This document shows, piece after piece, positions 1-7,715 of a stretch of DNA of 40,336 nt. The stretch comes from Paracoccaceae bacterium (lineage in GTDB: Bacteria; Pseudomonadota; Alphaproteobacteria; Rhodobacterales; Rhodobacteraceae), in the NCBI GenBank assembly GCA_029244725.1, contig JAQWQJ010000043.1, forward strand, positions 1 to 40,336, in the 5' to 3' direction. The notes beneath the pieces are model-generated. The model was not told the DNA's origin. It did no database searches and saw only the letters and a program-made list of their open reading frames with translations. Within the stretch, counting starts at the first letter, position 1; each line of letters begins with the position of its first letter. The position numbers and the translations under genes are program-made.

Positions 1-92
1 CATAAACTGGCCGCAGTTCGAGCCGTGGTTCCGGCAACAAAATGCTCGACCAGGCGACCCTGTTTATACTTACTTAAGCGACTCTTCCGCAT
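1..92 (-). CDS. IS1595-family transposase, N-terminal fragment (runs off window)
   Basis: Minus-strand frame from ATG at 92 to the window edge, about 30 residues. It starts MRKSRLSKYKQGRLVEHFVA and continues with a GTTARTAASL motif. A K/R-rich start followed by EHFVAGTTARTAA is the helix-turn-helix-like N-terminus of IS1595/ISXO2-type DDE transposases. An in-frame ATG at 101 (MGS extension) is an alternative start. The catalytic DDE part is outside the window, so activity cannot be judged. The same fragment occurs on the plus strand at 40243-40336. Confidence 0.65.
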   Translation of the reverse strand, partial: MRKSRLSKYKQGRLVEHFVAGTTARTAASL

Positions 93-136
93 GCTTCCCA
101 TGATAACACCTTTTTCGCGTTATCTGGGTCAGCCCC
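1..136 (-). mobile_element. IS1595-family insertion sequence, 5' end only (left copy)
   Basis: Positions 1-136 are the exact reverse complement of 40199-40334. Read on the minus strand, the block begins GGGGCTGACCCAGATAAC at base 136. A GGGGCTG(T/A)CCC start fits the terminal inverted repeat known for the IS1595 family. After about 45 bases an ATG opens a transposase-like reading frame that runs off the window edge. The sequence becomes unique at base 137, so that is the IS boundary. IS1595 elements usually make 8-bp target duplications, which would place AAGAACAG (137-144) in the duplication, but the other flank is outside the window. The family name comes from recall of the repeat and the transposase N-terminus, not from a search. 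Confidence 0.72.
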
Positions 137-164
137 AAGAACAGTTATGAGCATTGTCTTTTGC

Positions 165-178
165 ATGATTGAGATCAA
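165..178. promoter_or_regulatory. FNR/FnrL-type box upstream of the cytochrome c remnant
   Basis: The 14-mer ATGATTGAGATCAA matches the FNR family consensus TTGAT-N4-ATCAA with one mismatch in the left half. It lies about 60 bases upstream of the cytochrome c remnant start at 237, where oxygen-responsive control of a respiratory gene would be expected. The gene is now broken, so the site is probably a relic. Confidence 0.45.
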
Positions 179-236
179 GGCGCAGCGAGCCGCGTATAAG
201 GATAATTAACAGGGTCAAAAATTGGAGGACATCCGA

Positions 237-416
237 ATGCAAAATTTTTCTGCCAGATTGTTGCTGTTAGCAGCACTGGTTTTGACATCACTGTCCGCTT
301 GTACCGCCGTGCCGCTCCCCTATTTGAATGGCCGGTCCGTCTACAGTGAAAATTGTGTCGCGTGTTCTAGAAGCGCAGTTGTCGGCGATGTCCTATGGCC
401 GGCTAGCCTTTCGTAG
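237..416 (+). pseudogene. Decayed cytochrome c lipoprotein gene
   Basis: ATG at 237 is preceded by a good Shine-Dalgarno sequence (GGAGG, 224-228). The first residues form a lipoprotein signal peptide: a leucine/alanine-rich core ending in a LSAC lipobox. The text GRSVYSENCVAC follows, which is the usual lead-in to a class I cytochrome c haem site. The site reads CVACS instead of CxxCH, so the axial histidine is lost. The frame stops at 414-416. Pieces of the expected continuation (GDGPMA-like, then PTDLAPLG) occur in other frames up to about 444, which indicates frameshifts and truncation. It sits between the IS end and csgG. A small unrelated lipoprotein is possible but less likely. Confidence 0.6.
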
Positions 417-440
417 TCCCACCGACCTTGCGCCCCTTGG

Positions 441-1445
441 CTAAAACATATCGGTGTCCAAATCTAACAACATCTTAGAGAGTGCCAATCTAAACGCGGC
501 ATCCAACGCTAGGCTTCTGGGTTCATTTGTGACGACGCCGCTTTCAAATTCCAAAATCTTATTCAAAGTTATGTAATTCATGATGTCGCCCTGACGCTTG
601 GTGGAAAGTACAGTTTGACTGGCAGTTTCATTGGCAACAATTTCACCAGTTGCAACGTCCACCAGGCGCAAGCTGACAGTGATGACGTCCTTTTGAACTC
701 GCTGCAAAATTCCAATGTTCTGAAGCCGAAACCCGGTGCCGCCAGAAATTACATCGCTGTCATGCCCAACGATGGCACCTGTCACAATGTAGTCGGCGAT
801 TGTCATTGGCGCTAGCGTGCTTGGCAGACTAAGTCGGTCATATGGCGCTGTTGGCGCAATCTGTGCGCGTAATGAAAGTTCATGCCGCTTCAGGTCGTCC
901 ATTGCTTGGTCAAGGCTTGGCATATTGTGCAACTGGGATGGGGTTGCGTTCTGGAAGTCTGCCATCAATTTTTGCCGAAGGCGTTCTATTTCTTCATCAA
1001 TACTTTGATGAGCAATTTGGTTGGCCTCTTGCTCGCCAAGCGCGTGTTCGCGTTGACGCAAATCATCCGCCTGAGCCATGGCCATTCGGCGCTCTTGCAG
1101 AAGTGGTTCAATGCTATCGCGCTCAACGATCGTGAACCACGTTCCATTACCGACTTCGCTCAGGGCCTCGACCACAAAAGCGTCTGCGGCTTGCGTGACG
1201 GCCTTTGAGAATTCCGCAAAGTTTTCGGTCTTTAAGTTTGCCCCCGTTTTGTCTGGGATTGCATAGACAGCCACCGTAAACGGCGAGGCACGCGGAGCAA
1301 AATCGGATAGGGGAGCGTATGCCGTTGATCTTTGAGCAACGTTGTCGCCCAGTGCAATTTCGGGTCCGGAGACCTCTGGGCCATTGAATGTGCATCCACT
1401 AAGCGCAACTAGACAAGCCAGAATCCAGAACCAAGCCACTTGCAT
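441..1445 (-). CDS. csgG: Curli secretion channel lipoprotein CsgG
   Basis: 334 residues. CsgG is the outer-membrane lipoprotein that forms the nonameric export pore for curlin subunits. The N-terminus is a short signal peptide ending in LSGC (lipidated Cys18). The central FTVAVYAIPDKTG, the GTWFTIVERDSIEPLLQERR stretch and the ADYIVTGAIVGHDSD region are typical of the CsgG fold. The protein carries a Gln/Glu-rich predicted coiled stretch at roughly residues 120-165 that is longer than I would expect in enteric CsgG. The ATG at 1445 overlaps the csgF stop by one base (TAATG), indicating translational coupling. It is the last gene of the curlin-csgF-csgG operon. Confidence 0.9.
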   Translation of the reverse strand: MQVAWFWILACLVALSGCTFNGPEVSGPEIALGDNVAQRSTAYAPLSDFAPRASPFTVAVYAIPDKTGANLKTENFAEFSKAVTQAADAFVVEALSEVGNGTWFTIVERDSIEPLLQERRMAMAQADDLRQREHALGEQEANQIAHQSIDEEIERLRQKLMADFQNATPSQLHNMPSLDQAMDDLKRHELSLRAQIAPTAPYDRLSLPSTLAPMTIADYIVTGAIVGHDSDVISGGTGFRLQNIGILQRVQKDVITVSLRLVDVATGEIVANETASQTVLSTKRQGDIMNYITLNKILEFESGVVTNEPRSLALDAAFRLALSKMLLDLDTDMF

Positions 1446-1831
1446 TAGAAACTAGGGACGACAATTTCGGTCGTGCTGATCCCGTCCGTAAGGGTAACGA
1501 CCACATCGCCTCCGATTGTTTGGTAGTTAACCTCCAAACCACCAACCAAGAACACTCCGTCTGGCGCATCGTCCTGTCCGAAAATCTGGCTGCTAATTTC
1601 AGTGGCTAGGCCAGACAAAAGTCGCCGCTCAAGATCCTCGGTGAATTGAGTGATTGTATCGCTTTCGCTTGCTACGGGCTGTTTCTGAGATTCCAATAAG
1701 TTGAGAAAATGACTGGCGGTCATCGGATCTCCGCCAAAGGATGGGTTGTGAAATTGAAAGCTAAAGTCCGTTGCGAACAAGGGTCCGGCCAACAACCCAA
1801 TTATGAGTGAGCTCAAAAAAGTTCGAAGCAC
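1445..1831 (-). CDS. csgF: Curli assembly protein CsgF
   Basis: 128 residues, close to E. coli CsgF. CsgF caps the CsgG pore on the cell surface and helps nucleate curli fibres. A signal peptide (about residues 1-20, ending LFA) is followed by the diagnostic FSFQFHNPSFGGDP segment, which is the CsgG-binding N-terminus known from the family. The start is GTG at 1831, preceded by a GGGGG run. The stop is shared with the csgG start. Only nine bases separate it from the curlin gene upstream, so the three genes very probably share a transcript. Confidence 0.93.
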   Translation of the reverse strand: MLRTFLSSLIIGLLAGPLFATDFSFQFHNPSFGGDPMTASHFLNLLESQKQPVASESDTITQFTEDLERRLLSGLATEISSQIFGQDDAPDGVFLVGGLEVNYQTIGGDVVVTLTDGISTTEIVVPSF

Positions 1832-1840
1832 GGCGACCCC

Positions 1841-2890
1841 CTAGAACTGCGTTAGGCTAATGCTGTGGGAATTGCCAACCATGCTGATCTGAAAGCTGTT
1901 TCCAATGCCGTTCTGGGTCAAATTCAACAGGTTGTTGTCGCCTACCTGTGTGACTGAAGCGTAAGCATCTTGGCGGTTTTGCGTGAGTGTAACGCCGTTC
2001 TGATTGCCCTCTTGCAGAACGTCTGCCGTGTTCCCACCGATGCCAGCTTGGGTCAACGTGATCGCATTGAAGTCGCCAAAGCTTGCGATATCTGCCGAAT
2101 TCTCAGGTGCGAATGGCGCGATGATACGCTGGTTCACTGTGTGTGTATTGCTGTTGCCATGCATGCTAAGCGTTAAGTCAGCGATGCCCGTTTGATAAAC
2201 TGAGGCGCTGTTTGATGAGCCAACTTGGTCAATAGATGCACTCTGCGGTCCCGTTGATATGGTGCTGTAATAGTCTTCGTACTGATTGATAGACGCATAG
2301 TTGCTATTGCCGTTTTGAAATATCGATGCATTTTTTTCACCACCAAACCCGTTGAAATCGCTTTGATTGATCGCTGAGGTGTTCTCGACGCCAAACTGGC
2401 TGGATTGCGCGATATCCATATCGCCCCATTGCTCGACCGTGGTGACGTTCAAACTTCCACTCTGGGTCATGATCGCTAAATTCTGATTTCCCATTTGAAT
2501 ACTGATCCCCGTGTTTTCTTCGCCCATTTGATCGAGGTTCAGGGTGTTGAAAGCGGCCTCTGAAATGCTGCCGAAATTGTACGCAAAGCCATCGTCATAA
2601 GTGTGCACATTGTCTTGGCCCTGCTTGAAATTAGCAAAATTGCCCGCGCCGTTTTGAGAGACATTCGCGATATTGTTGACGCCAACCTGCTGCGCCGCGT
2701 TATAGTCCCACGGGTAAATGTAGGCGCCGCTGTCACTCGAAAGCTGGCCAATTTGGTTGTCGATGCCCGACTGGGTTGCATTAAATCGGTTTACGGTGCC
2801 CTCGGTCGAATAGATGACATCTGACGCAAGAGCATGTTGAGCAATCACAAACGGTATGAATGAGGCGGTGGCAAGAATGGAACGGCGCAT
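1841..2890 (-). CDS. Long curlin (CsgA/CsgB-like amyloid subunit)
   Basis: 349 residues with a signal peptide (about 1-23, ending ALA). The remainder is an imperfect array of roughly a dozen curlin repeats of the form S/N-x5-Q-x-G-x-x-N-x-A-x3-Q, for example ASIFQNGNSNYASINQ and ASVTQVGDNNLLNLTQ. Curlins polymerise into extracellular cross-beta fibres. E. coli CsgA has five repeats in about 150 residues, so this one is more than twice as long. It is the only curlin in the operon, so whether it plays the CsgA role, the CsgB role or both cannot be told. ATG at 2890 follows AGGAGATCTAA, a strong ribosome binding site. Confidence 0.88.
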   Translation of the reverse strand: MRRSILATASFIPFVIAQHALASDVIYSTEGTVNRFNATQSGIDNQIGQLSSDSGAYIYPWDYNAAQQVGVNNIANVSQNGAGNFANFKQGQDNVHTYDDGFAYNFGSISEAAFNTLNLDQMGEENTGISIQMGNQNLAIMTQSGSLNVTTVEQWGDMDIAQSSQFGVENTSAINQSDFNGFGGEKNASIFQNGNSNYASINQYEDYYSTISTGPQSASIDQVGSSNSASVYQTGIADLTLSMHGNSNTHTVNQRIIAPFAPENSADIASFGDFNAITLTQAGIGGNTADVLQEGNQNGVTLTQNRQDAYASVTQVGDNNLLNLTQNGIGNSFQISMVGNSHSISLTQF

Positions 2891-3232
2891 TTAGATCTCC
2901 TAAAGAGTGATGTATTCTAAAGATGCAATTTTTCTTAAATTTGGGTTACTTGTCATGCGATGGGAGGCGGTTATAGTGTCGATATGGCCGGTAAGTATCT
3001 AATTTTGAACGGTAAAAATTTTCAATTTTGAGAGAACTGCACACAGTCAATTTTTAATTTTCTTTCCAAACCAGTTAATTTCCCAAAGGAAATTTTGGTA
3101 AATTAGGTTATGGGAGGATTTGATTCTATTTGTCGAAATTATTTCACGATCCCACCATGGGATTGCCCGCAATTATTAATCATAGTGTAATAGAAGTTAG
3201 TTTTAGATTTCTGAGTTTATAAAGGATGCGTA
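2891..3232. promoter_or_regulatory. AT-rich divergent intergenic region between the curli operon and manC
   Basis: 342 bases without a plausible gene, clearly more AT-rich than the flanks, with many A/T runs. It must hold the promoters of the leftward curli operon and the rightward manC. A perfect 7-bp inverted repeat AATTTCC-CAAA-GGAAATT (3077-3094) is a candidate operator. I cannot assign -35/-10 boxes with confidence. The AT-richness would suit silencing by a nucleoid protein, which is inference. Confidence 0.5.
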
Positions 3233-4684
3233 ATGCCTAAACTCTTTCCGGTCATTTTGTGCGGTGGGTCTGGAACCCGCCTTTGGCCTCTTTCTCGTAA
3301 AAGTTTCCCCAAGCAATTTGTTAAACTCGTTGGCGAAGAAACGCTGTATCAAGCCAGCGCAAGCCGGCTGACAGGCACTTTGGCAGGCGCTGAATTTCAG
3401 CCGCCGGTGATTATGACCAATGCGGATTTCCGTTTCATTGTCGTCGAGCAACTTCAAGACATCGGCATAGATCCGGGCGCCGTTATTATCGAGCCTTCGA
3501 GCAGGAATACTGGACCAGCGGTTTTGGCAGCTGCAAAACATGCGGCTAAAGAAGATCCCGATGCCATGGTGCTAATTGCGCCTTCTGATCATGTGATGAA
3601 CGAACCGGCATCCTTTCGAAAAGCTGTTGAGCGGGGAATTCAGGCGGCACAGGCAGGCAATCTCGTGACCTTTGGAATTCAGCCGACAAAGCCTGAAACG
3701 GGCTTTGGGTATCTTAAGTTGGGCGATGCACCTGACGAAAACGGTGCTGCCACGCCTTTGGATGCGTTCGTGGAAAAGCCCGATCCTGCGACAGCGCAAA
3801 AAATGATTGATGATGGCAACTACCTTTGGAATGCCGGGATATTCCTTTTCCGCGCCAAGGACATTGTAGCGGCATTCGAAACCCATGCTGCTGAATTGAC
3901 AGGTTTGGTTGAAAAGGCAATTGAGCAGGCGCAAACGGACCTCGGTTTCCTACGTCTTGCAGAAGGGCCGTGGAACGAGATTGAAGATATCTCAATCGAC
4001 TATGCTGTTATGGAAAAGGCCGAAAATTTGTCGGTCGTGCCTTACAGTGGAATGTGGTCTGATTTGGGAAGTTGGACCGCAGTCCACGAACTTTCTCAAC
4101 CTGATGCTGACGGTGTTGCGACTGCGGGCAATGTTACAGCCATCGATTGCAAGAATTCGCTTTTACGGTCCGAGAATGAAGATCAAGAGCTTGTTGGATT
4201 GGGTGTTGAAAATCTAATTGCGATTTCGATGCCAGATGCGGTTTTGATCGCAGACATGTCACGTGGGCAGGACGTTAAGCAGGCCGTGAATGCGCTTAAG
4301 GCAAAGGGTGCCAGTCAAGCAGAGCTGCTTCCCGTTGATTTTCGCCCTTGGGGTCATTTTGAAACACTGGTGCTTGCTGACCGTTTTCAGGTCAAGCGTA
4401 TCGTCGTAAAGCCAGGCGCAGCCTTAAGTTTGCAAAGCCATCACCATCGCGCAGAACACTGGATTGTTGTCCAAGGAACGGCCAAAGTCACGGTTAACGA
4501 AGACATAAAGTTACTTAGCGAAAACCAGTCCGTCTACATTCCGCTTGGCGCGGTTCACCGGATGGAAAATCCCGGCAAAGTCGACATGGTGCTAATTGAG
4601 GTGCAAACCGGATCGTATCTCGGTGAGGACGACATCATTCGCTACGAGGATGTCTATGCCAGAGGGCAAGGCGCCAAAGGCTGA
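3233..4684 (+). CDS. manC: Mannose-1-phosphate guanylyltransferase / mannose-6-phosphate isomerase
   Basis: 483 residues, the normal length for bifunctional type II PMI/GMP enzymes (ManC, CpsB, AlgA). It makes GDP-mannose from mannose-1-phosphate and GTP and usually also interconverts Man-6-P and Fru-6-P. The N-terminal nucleotidyltransferase domain opens with ILCGGSGTRLWPLSR and KSFPKQF, and FVEKP follows near residue 180. The C-terminal cupin isomerase domain (about 350-480) has the RPWG start, the QSHHHRAEHW metal site and an IPLGAVHR motif. It stands alone between divergent curli genes and cspA. The product probably feeds exopolysaccharide or lipopolysaccharide synthesis, in line with the surface-glycan genes at the right end. 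An algA-type name would serve equally. Confidence 0.92.
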   Translation: MPKLFPVILCGGSGTRLWPLSRKSFPKQFVKLVGEETLYQASASRLTGTLAGAEFQPPVIMTNADFRFIVVEQLQDIGIDPGAVIIEPSSRNTGPAVLAAAKHAAKEDPDAMVLIAPSDHVMNEPASFRKAVERGIQAAQAGNLVTFGIQPTKPETGFGYLKLGDAPDENGAATPLDAFVEKPDPATAQKMIDDGNYLWNAGIFLFRAKDIVAAFETHAAELTGLVEKAIEQAQTDLGFLRLAEGPWNEIEDISIDYAVMEKAENLSVVPYSGMWSDLGSWTAVHELSQPDADGVATAGNVTAIDCKNSLLRSENEDQELVGLGVENLIAISMPDAVLIADMSRGQDVKQAVNALKAKGASQAELLPVDFRPWGHFETLVLADRFQVKRIVVKPGAALSLQSHHHRAEHWIVVQGTAKVTVNEDIKLLSENQSVYIPLGAVHRMENPGKVDMVLIEVQTGSYLGEDDIIRYEDVYARGQGAKG

Positions 4685-4695
4685 TAATAAGAAAA

Positions 4696-4717
4696 GGCGG
4701 CGGATTGATCCGCCGCC
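4696..4717 (-). terminator. Rho-independent terminator of cspA (possibly bidirectional)
   Basis: Perfect 10-bp stem GGCGGCGGAT-TG-ATCCGCCGCC. On the minus strand the hairpin is followed by TTTTCTT, so it terminates cspA. It lies between two convergent genes and could also stop manC transcripts. Confidence 0.8.
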
Positions 4718-4724
4718 GAAAGTC

Positions 4725-4931
4725 TTAGAGCGCGGATAGATCCTGCGCCATCTGACGGCCATCACGGCCTTCGGAAAGCTCAAACGATACTTTCTGGTTG
4801 TCTGCCAAGCCGGTCATTCCCGAACGCTCGACTGCAGAGATGTGTACAAACACGTCTTTGCCGCTATCGTCAGGTGCAATAAAGCCATAACCTTTAGTGG
4901 TGTTGAACCATTTGACTGTTCCAGTGGGCAT
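4725..4931 (-). CDS. cspA: Cold shock protein, CspA family
   Basis: 68 residues, a single cold-shock domain that binds single-stranded RNA/DNA and melts RNA secondary structure. Both RNA-binding motifs are intact: KGYGFI (RNP1, about residues 13-18) and VFVHI (RNP2, about 27-31). The TGTVKWFN start is typical. ATG at 4931 is preceded by AGGAG. A long upstream region of about 210 bases separates it from the divergent ArsC-like gene and may hold a 5' UTR thermosensor of the kind known for csp genes, but I see no clear structure to report. The ortholog number within the Csp family cannot be set from sequence alone. Confidence 0.92.
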   Translation of the reverse strand: MPTGTVKWFNTTKGYGFIAPDDSGKDVFVHISAVERSGMTGLADNQKVSFELSEGRDGRQMAQDLSAL

Positions 4932-5144
4932 TTCAGATATCTCCTAATCTGATTACGCCGTCACAACGTGCAACGACATGGTAAATCCGCTTCTCAGCGT
5001 CGCCCGAAAGTGAGTAGTCAAGTACGGTCGTCTGATTTTCGAAAGTTCCGAGCGCACAGTACACCAGAATTCTAGAAGTCTTTTAAAATCGACATTTTTC
5101 CCACAAAAAGTGCATAAGAAATTGAAAACTGTGTGAGAATTACC

Positions 5145-5465
5145 ATGAAAATATACGGAATAAGTACTTGCGACACGTGCAGAAAGGCAAAAAAAGCCTT
5201 CCCAAATGCTGAATTCATTGATGTTAGAAGCGATGGATTGCCGAAAAATGTGCTGTCTGAGGCACTAAGGTGTTTCGAATCAAACTTGCTAAACGCGCGG
5301 TCTAAAACTTGGCGGGATTTACCGGAAAATCAACGTGTTGGTTCACCCGCGGAGTTGATATCCGCGCATCCATTGCTGATGAAACGGCCGCTAATTCACT
5401 GTGATGACCGATTATACCTTGGGTGGACAAAGGATGTTCAGGCATCGCTTGGAGTGTATGCCTAA
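5145..5465 (+). CDS. ArsC/Spx-family thioredoxin-fold protein
   Basis: 106 residues from ATG 5145 (a GTG at 5133 would add MRIT; neither start has a strong ribosome site). The start MKIYGISTCDTCRKA is the thioredoxin-like ArsC/Spx/YffB fold with a CDTC redox pair at the head of helix 1. The later KRPLIHCDDRLYLGW segment matches the conserved cis-proline/active-site region (KRP) of the family. Members include glutaredoxin-dependent arsenate reductases and Spx-type regulators. No arsR, arsB or acr3 is nearby, so arsenate reduction is not supported by context. It converges on the bufferin operon, whose last gene ends 17 bases away. Confidence 0.75.
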   Translation: MKIYGISTCDTCRKAKKAFPNAEFIDVRSDGLPKNVLSEALRCFESNLLNARSKTWRDLPENQRVGSPAELISAHPLLMKRPLIHCDDRLYLGWTKDVQASLGVYA

Positions 5466-5481
5466 GCGTAATTATTTGAAT

Positions 5482-6048
5482 CTATGTTGTAGCTTGCGTC
5501 GGCTTTGAGCCTGTAAACAAGCGGTCAAGTGAGAGCGGTCCAGCGCCCTTGATAACAAGAACCAGCAGGGCAAATACCCAAAACGCCCTTTGATCCAAGA
5601 TGATAGCGTCAGGGAACCGATCAAAGAATGCGCCCAAAGTGCCTTCGTGGGCAATGGTCCCATGCCCATAGAGATCTGTCATGCTTTGAACGACGATGAA
5701 GCCGATCATTCCGAGCGCAGAAAGCCGGGTCAGAAGCCCTAGAATTATGAGCGCGGGCAGGATGAATTCGGCCCAAGTTCCGGCGACAACAACAAGCCAA
5801 TGAAAGGCCGACAATTGGGACGTGTCGTAATCAACGGACTCCATTACTTTTGGAAAGATTTGCGCATAAGCACCAACCGATGGCTGGAAAATTCCCAAAA
5901 TGCCATCGCCAAGCTTTGTCAGACCCGAGGCCCAAAAGTAATTGAGCAAAGCTGACGCGAAAACGAGTCGTGCCAGCGTCGGGACAAGCCAATCTAACTT
6001 TTGCAGACCTTCGGTTAGGCCATTGGTCCAGTTGAGAAGTTTGATCAC
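5482..6048 (-). CDS. DoxX-family membrane protein of the bufferin operon (BufD-like)
   Basis: 188 residues with four predicted transmembrane segments (about 24-50, 80-105, 107-128 and 155-172). DoxX/DoxD-type proteins are small inner-membrane proteins. They recur as the last gene of DUF2282-DUF692-DUF2063 operons, and such a protein has been called BufD. The ATG at 6048 lies four bases after the bufC stop, so translation is probably coupled. The role is unknown: a quinone- or redox-linked step, or handling of the exported peptide, is possible. The family call is good; the functional call rests on context. Confidence 0.8.
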   Translation of the reverse strand: MIKLLNWTNGLTEGLQKLDWLVPTLARLVFASALLNYFWASGLTKLGDGILGIFQPSVGAYAQIFPKVMESVDYDTSQLSAFHWLVVVAGTWAEFILPALIILGLLTRLSALGMIGFIVVQSMTDLYGHGTIAHEGTLGAFFDRFPDAIILDQRAFWVFALLVLVIKGAGPLSLDRLFTGSKPTQATT

Positions 6049-6052
6049 GATA

Positions 6053-6808
6053 TTATCCCTTTGTATCTATTTTTGTTATTGCGCCACCGGCCAGCAAGCA
6101 TTGAAGAATGCGCCCGAAATCATGGCCCTCTTCGATTGTTTGGGCGGCGATCAATGCGGTCTCTAGTGTCTCGCCATTCGCGAAGGATTGCAAAAGTGCA
6201 ACGTCTCCTTTCGTGATCTCTTCCGGTGAAGGATCAAAATCAGGGCGGGTTATCAAAACGCACTCAGCCTTTGGTGTTGGCTTAGGGGCGCCGACGATAG
6301 AATTGAAACGCCAAATGCCCAATATTGGCCAGGCAGATGTGCATACCTGAACGGACGGCGCGATTTGGAATGTTGAAGCCAGAAGTGAAGTTTCGTCCAA
6401 AGAGGCAAGAACAGCAGGATCAATCGCAACACTATTCGCTGCGTGATAGGACCGGCGCATTGCATATTCCATCTCGGCCACATCACCGAGGTACGCTAGC
6501 TTTGCTAATCCCGGATGAGTTCGCAAGAAGTCAGGAAACTCTGCGCCAAACATCATCATCAACGGCGAAGAGGGTGGGTGAGCTGCTTGATAGTCACGTG
6601 CAAGATTTTTAAAATTTTCCTGTCCAAGAAGCTTGTGTATGACGGGAAATCCGTCGGACAAAGCATCCATCAGAGAGGTCGTGACGTTATTTCTGTAAAC
6701 GTTGAAACGACTTCCGGCAGGCGCGCCTTTGTCGTTGGTCAAACCGGTAGGGATATCTGCGCTAGGATTTCGTAAGGCTGCGTGAAAGGCGGTTTGGTCA
6801 ACAATCAT
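6053..6808 (-). CDS. bufC: DUF2063 protein, BufC-like partner of the MNIO enzyme
   Basis: 251 residues from ATG 6808, which overlaps the bufB stop in an ATGA junction. An upstream in-frame start at 6868 would add 20 residues inside bufB and is less likely. The N-terminal half shows the DUF2063 pattern (FNVYRNNV, LxDGFPVIHKLLG, FxxLARDYxxxHPP and SPLMMMFG, about residues 34-85). DUF2063 proteins accompany DUF692/MNIO enzymes and are thought to dock the precursor leader and present it. The second half (about 120-250) is a less conserved domain. Older annotations call this family DNA-binding without good evidence. Confidence 0.85.
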   Translation of the reverse strand: MIVDQTAFHAALRNPSADIPTGLTNDKGAPAGSRFNVYRNNVTTSLMDALSDGFPVIHKLLGQENFKNLARDYQAAHPPSSPLMMMFGAEFPDFLRTHPGLAKLAYLGDVAEMEYAMRRSYHAANSVAIDPAVLASLDETSLLASTFQIAPSVQVCTSAWPILGIWRFNSIVGAPKPTPKAECVLITRPDFDPSPEEITKGDVALLQSFANGETLETALIAAQTIEEGHDFGRILQCLLAGGAITKIDTKG

Positions 6809-7653
6809 GCGTACACTCGATCCAACGCTTTTTGAGCGCGCACCGTTTCTGCTTGTAATGTGGGCCAATCAGGCACGTCGTTGTCCCACTCAACGAGGAT
6901 CGGCAAACTTCCTGATTTATCCAACGTATAGTCTAAAAGCGTCCAAACTGGGTCCGCGACTTCGCGGCCGTGACTGTCGATAAGCAACGGTGCGCCGTTA
7001 TCGTCTGTATCTTCGTCATGTCCGCCTAGATGGATTTCGCCGACGCGCGACAATGAAAATGCATCTATATACGCATACGGATCCATGTTGAGGTTGGTGG
7101 CTGAAACGAAGACGTTGTTTACATCCAGCAACAGACCGCAGCCGGACCTAGACGCGACCTCTTCAAGGAACTGAGGCTCCTCATAGGTGCTTTCGGCAAA
7201 GGCCAGATAGCTTGATGGGTTTTCCAGAAGGATCTGCTGCCCCAATAGGGATTGAAGCTGGTCTATATGGTCGACCACACGGGTAAGCGTACCACTCGTA
7301 TAGGGTAGGGGCAGCAGGTCGTTCAGGAAATGGCTGTCGTGAGAGGACCAAGCAAGATGCTCAGAAAAACTGGTTGGTTGCAGCCAATCACATAGGGTTT
7401 TCAGGCGGTTAAGGTGGTCTTGATCCAACGCGCCTTCGCCGCCGATGGATAGACCGACACCGTGGACCGAAATCGGAAACCGTTCGGATAAAAACTGAAG
7501 TTGCGCCAGTGGTCGTCCACCGTCGCCCATGTAGTTTTCAGCGTGAACCTCTAACCAGCCAACGGGATCTGCATTCTTAAGAATGTCAGCGTAGTGCTGA
7601 GCTTTGTATCCAACACCAGGTTGGCAAGGTAATTGCGGAAGTTGATCGAACAT
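6805..7653 (-). CDS. bufB: Multinuclear non-heme iron oxidase (DUF692), BufB
   Basis: 282 residues, a TIM-barrel iron enzyme of the DUF692/MNIO family. These enzymes oxidise cysteines of ribosomal peptides; in bufferins they are reported to install heterocycles on precursor cysteines. The conserved metal-ligand stretches are present in order: EVHAENY (about 35), SVHGVGLSIGG (about 60), SEHLAWS (about 97), LENPSSY (about 145), DVNNVFVS (about 178), HLGGH (about 208) and VEWDNDVP (about 260). It sits 62 bases downstream of bufA, with a strong hairpin in the gap, and overlaps bufC. The substrate is inferred to be BufA. Confidence 0.9.
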   Translation of the reverse strand: MFDQLPQLPCQPGVGYKAQHYADILKNADPVGWLEVHAENYMGDGGRPLAQLQFLSERFPISVHGVGLSIGGEGALDQDHLNRLKTLCDWLQPTSFSEHLAWSSHDSHFLNDLLPLPYTSGTLTRVVDHIDQLQSLLGQQILLENPSSYLAFAESTYEEPQFLEEVASRSGCGLLLDVNNVFVSATNLNMDPYAYIDAFSLSRVGEIHLGGHDEDTDDNGAPLLIDSHGREVADPVWTLLDYTLDKSGSLPILVEWDNDVPDWPTLQAETVRAQKALDRVYA

Positions 7654-7680
7654 GGACAGCCCAACAGTATTTTGATGGAT

Positions 7681-7708
7681 TGCCCGTCCTACGATCGCAG
7701 GACGGGCA
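7681..7708 (-). promoter_or_regulatory. Strong hairpin between bufA and bufB
   Basis: Perfect 10-bp stem TGCCCGTCCT / AGGACGGGCA with an 8-base loop (7691-7698). It follows the bufA stop by eight bases in transcript order. No uridine run follows on the minus strand, so a full terminator is unlikely. It fits an attenuator or an mRNA-stabilising structure that leaves more precursor message than enzyme message. Confidence 0.65.
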
Positions 7709-7715
7709 AAGAGTA

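Noticed and set aside
615-1266. Several plus-strand open frames inside csgG
   Set aside because: They overlap each other and a well-supported csgG on the other strand, and show no family pattern or ribosome site.
5145-5465. Calling the ArsC-like gene an arsenate reductase
   Set aside because: The CxxC thioredoxin-like family is broad and no arsenic genes are adjacent.
7691-7698. bufA-bufB hairpin as a full rho-independent terminator
   Set aside because: No uridine run follows on the transcribed strand, and bufB-bufC-DoxX show no other clear promoter.
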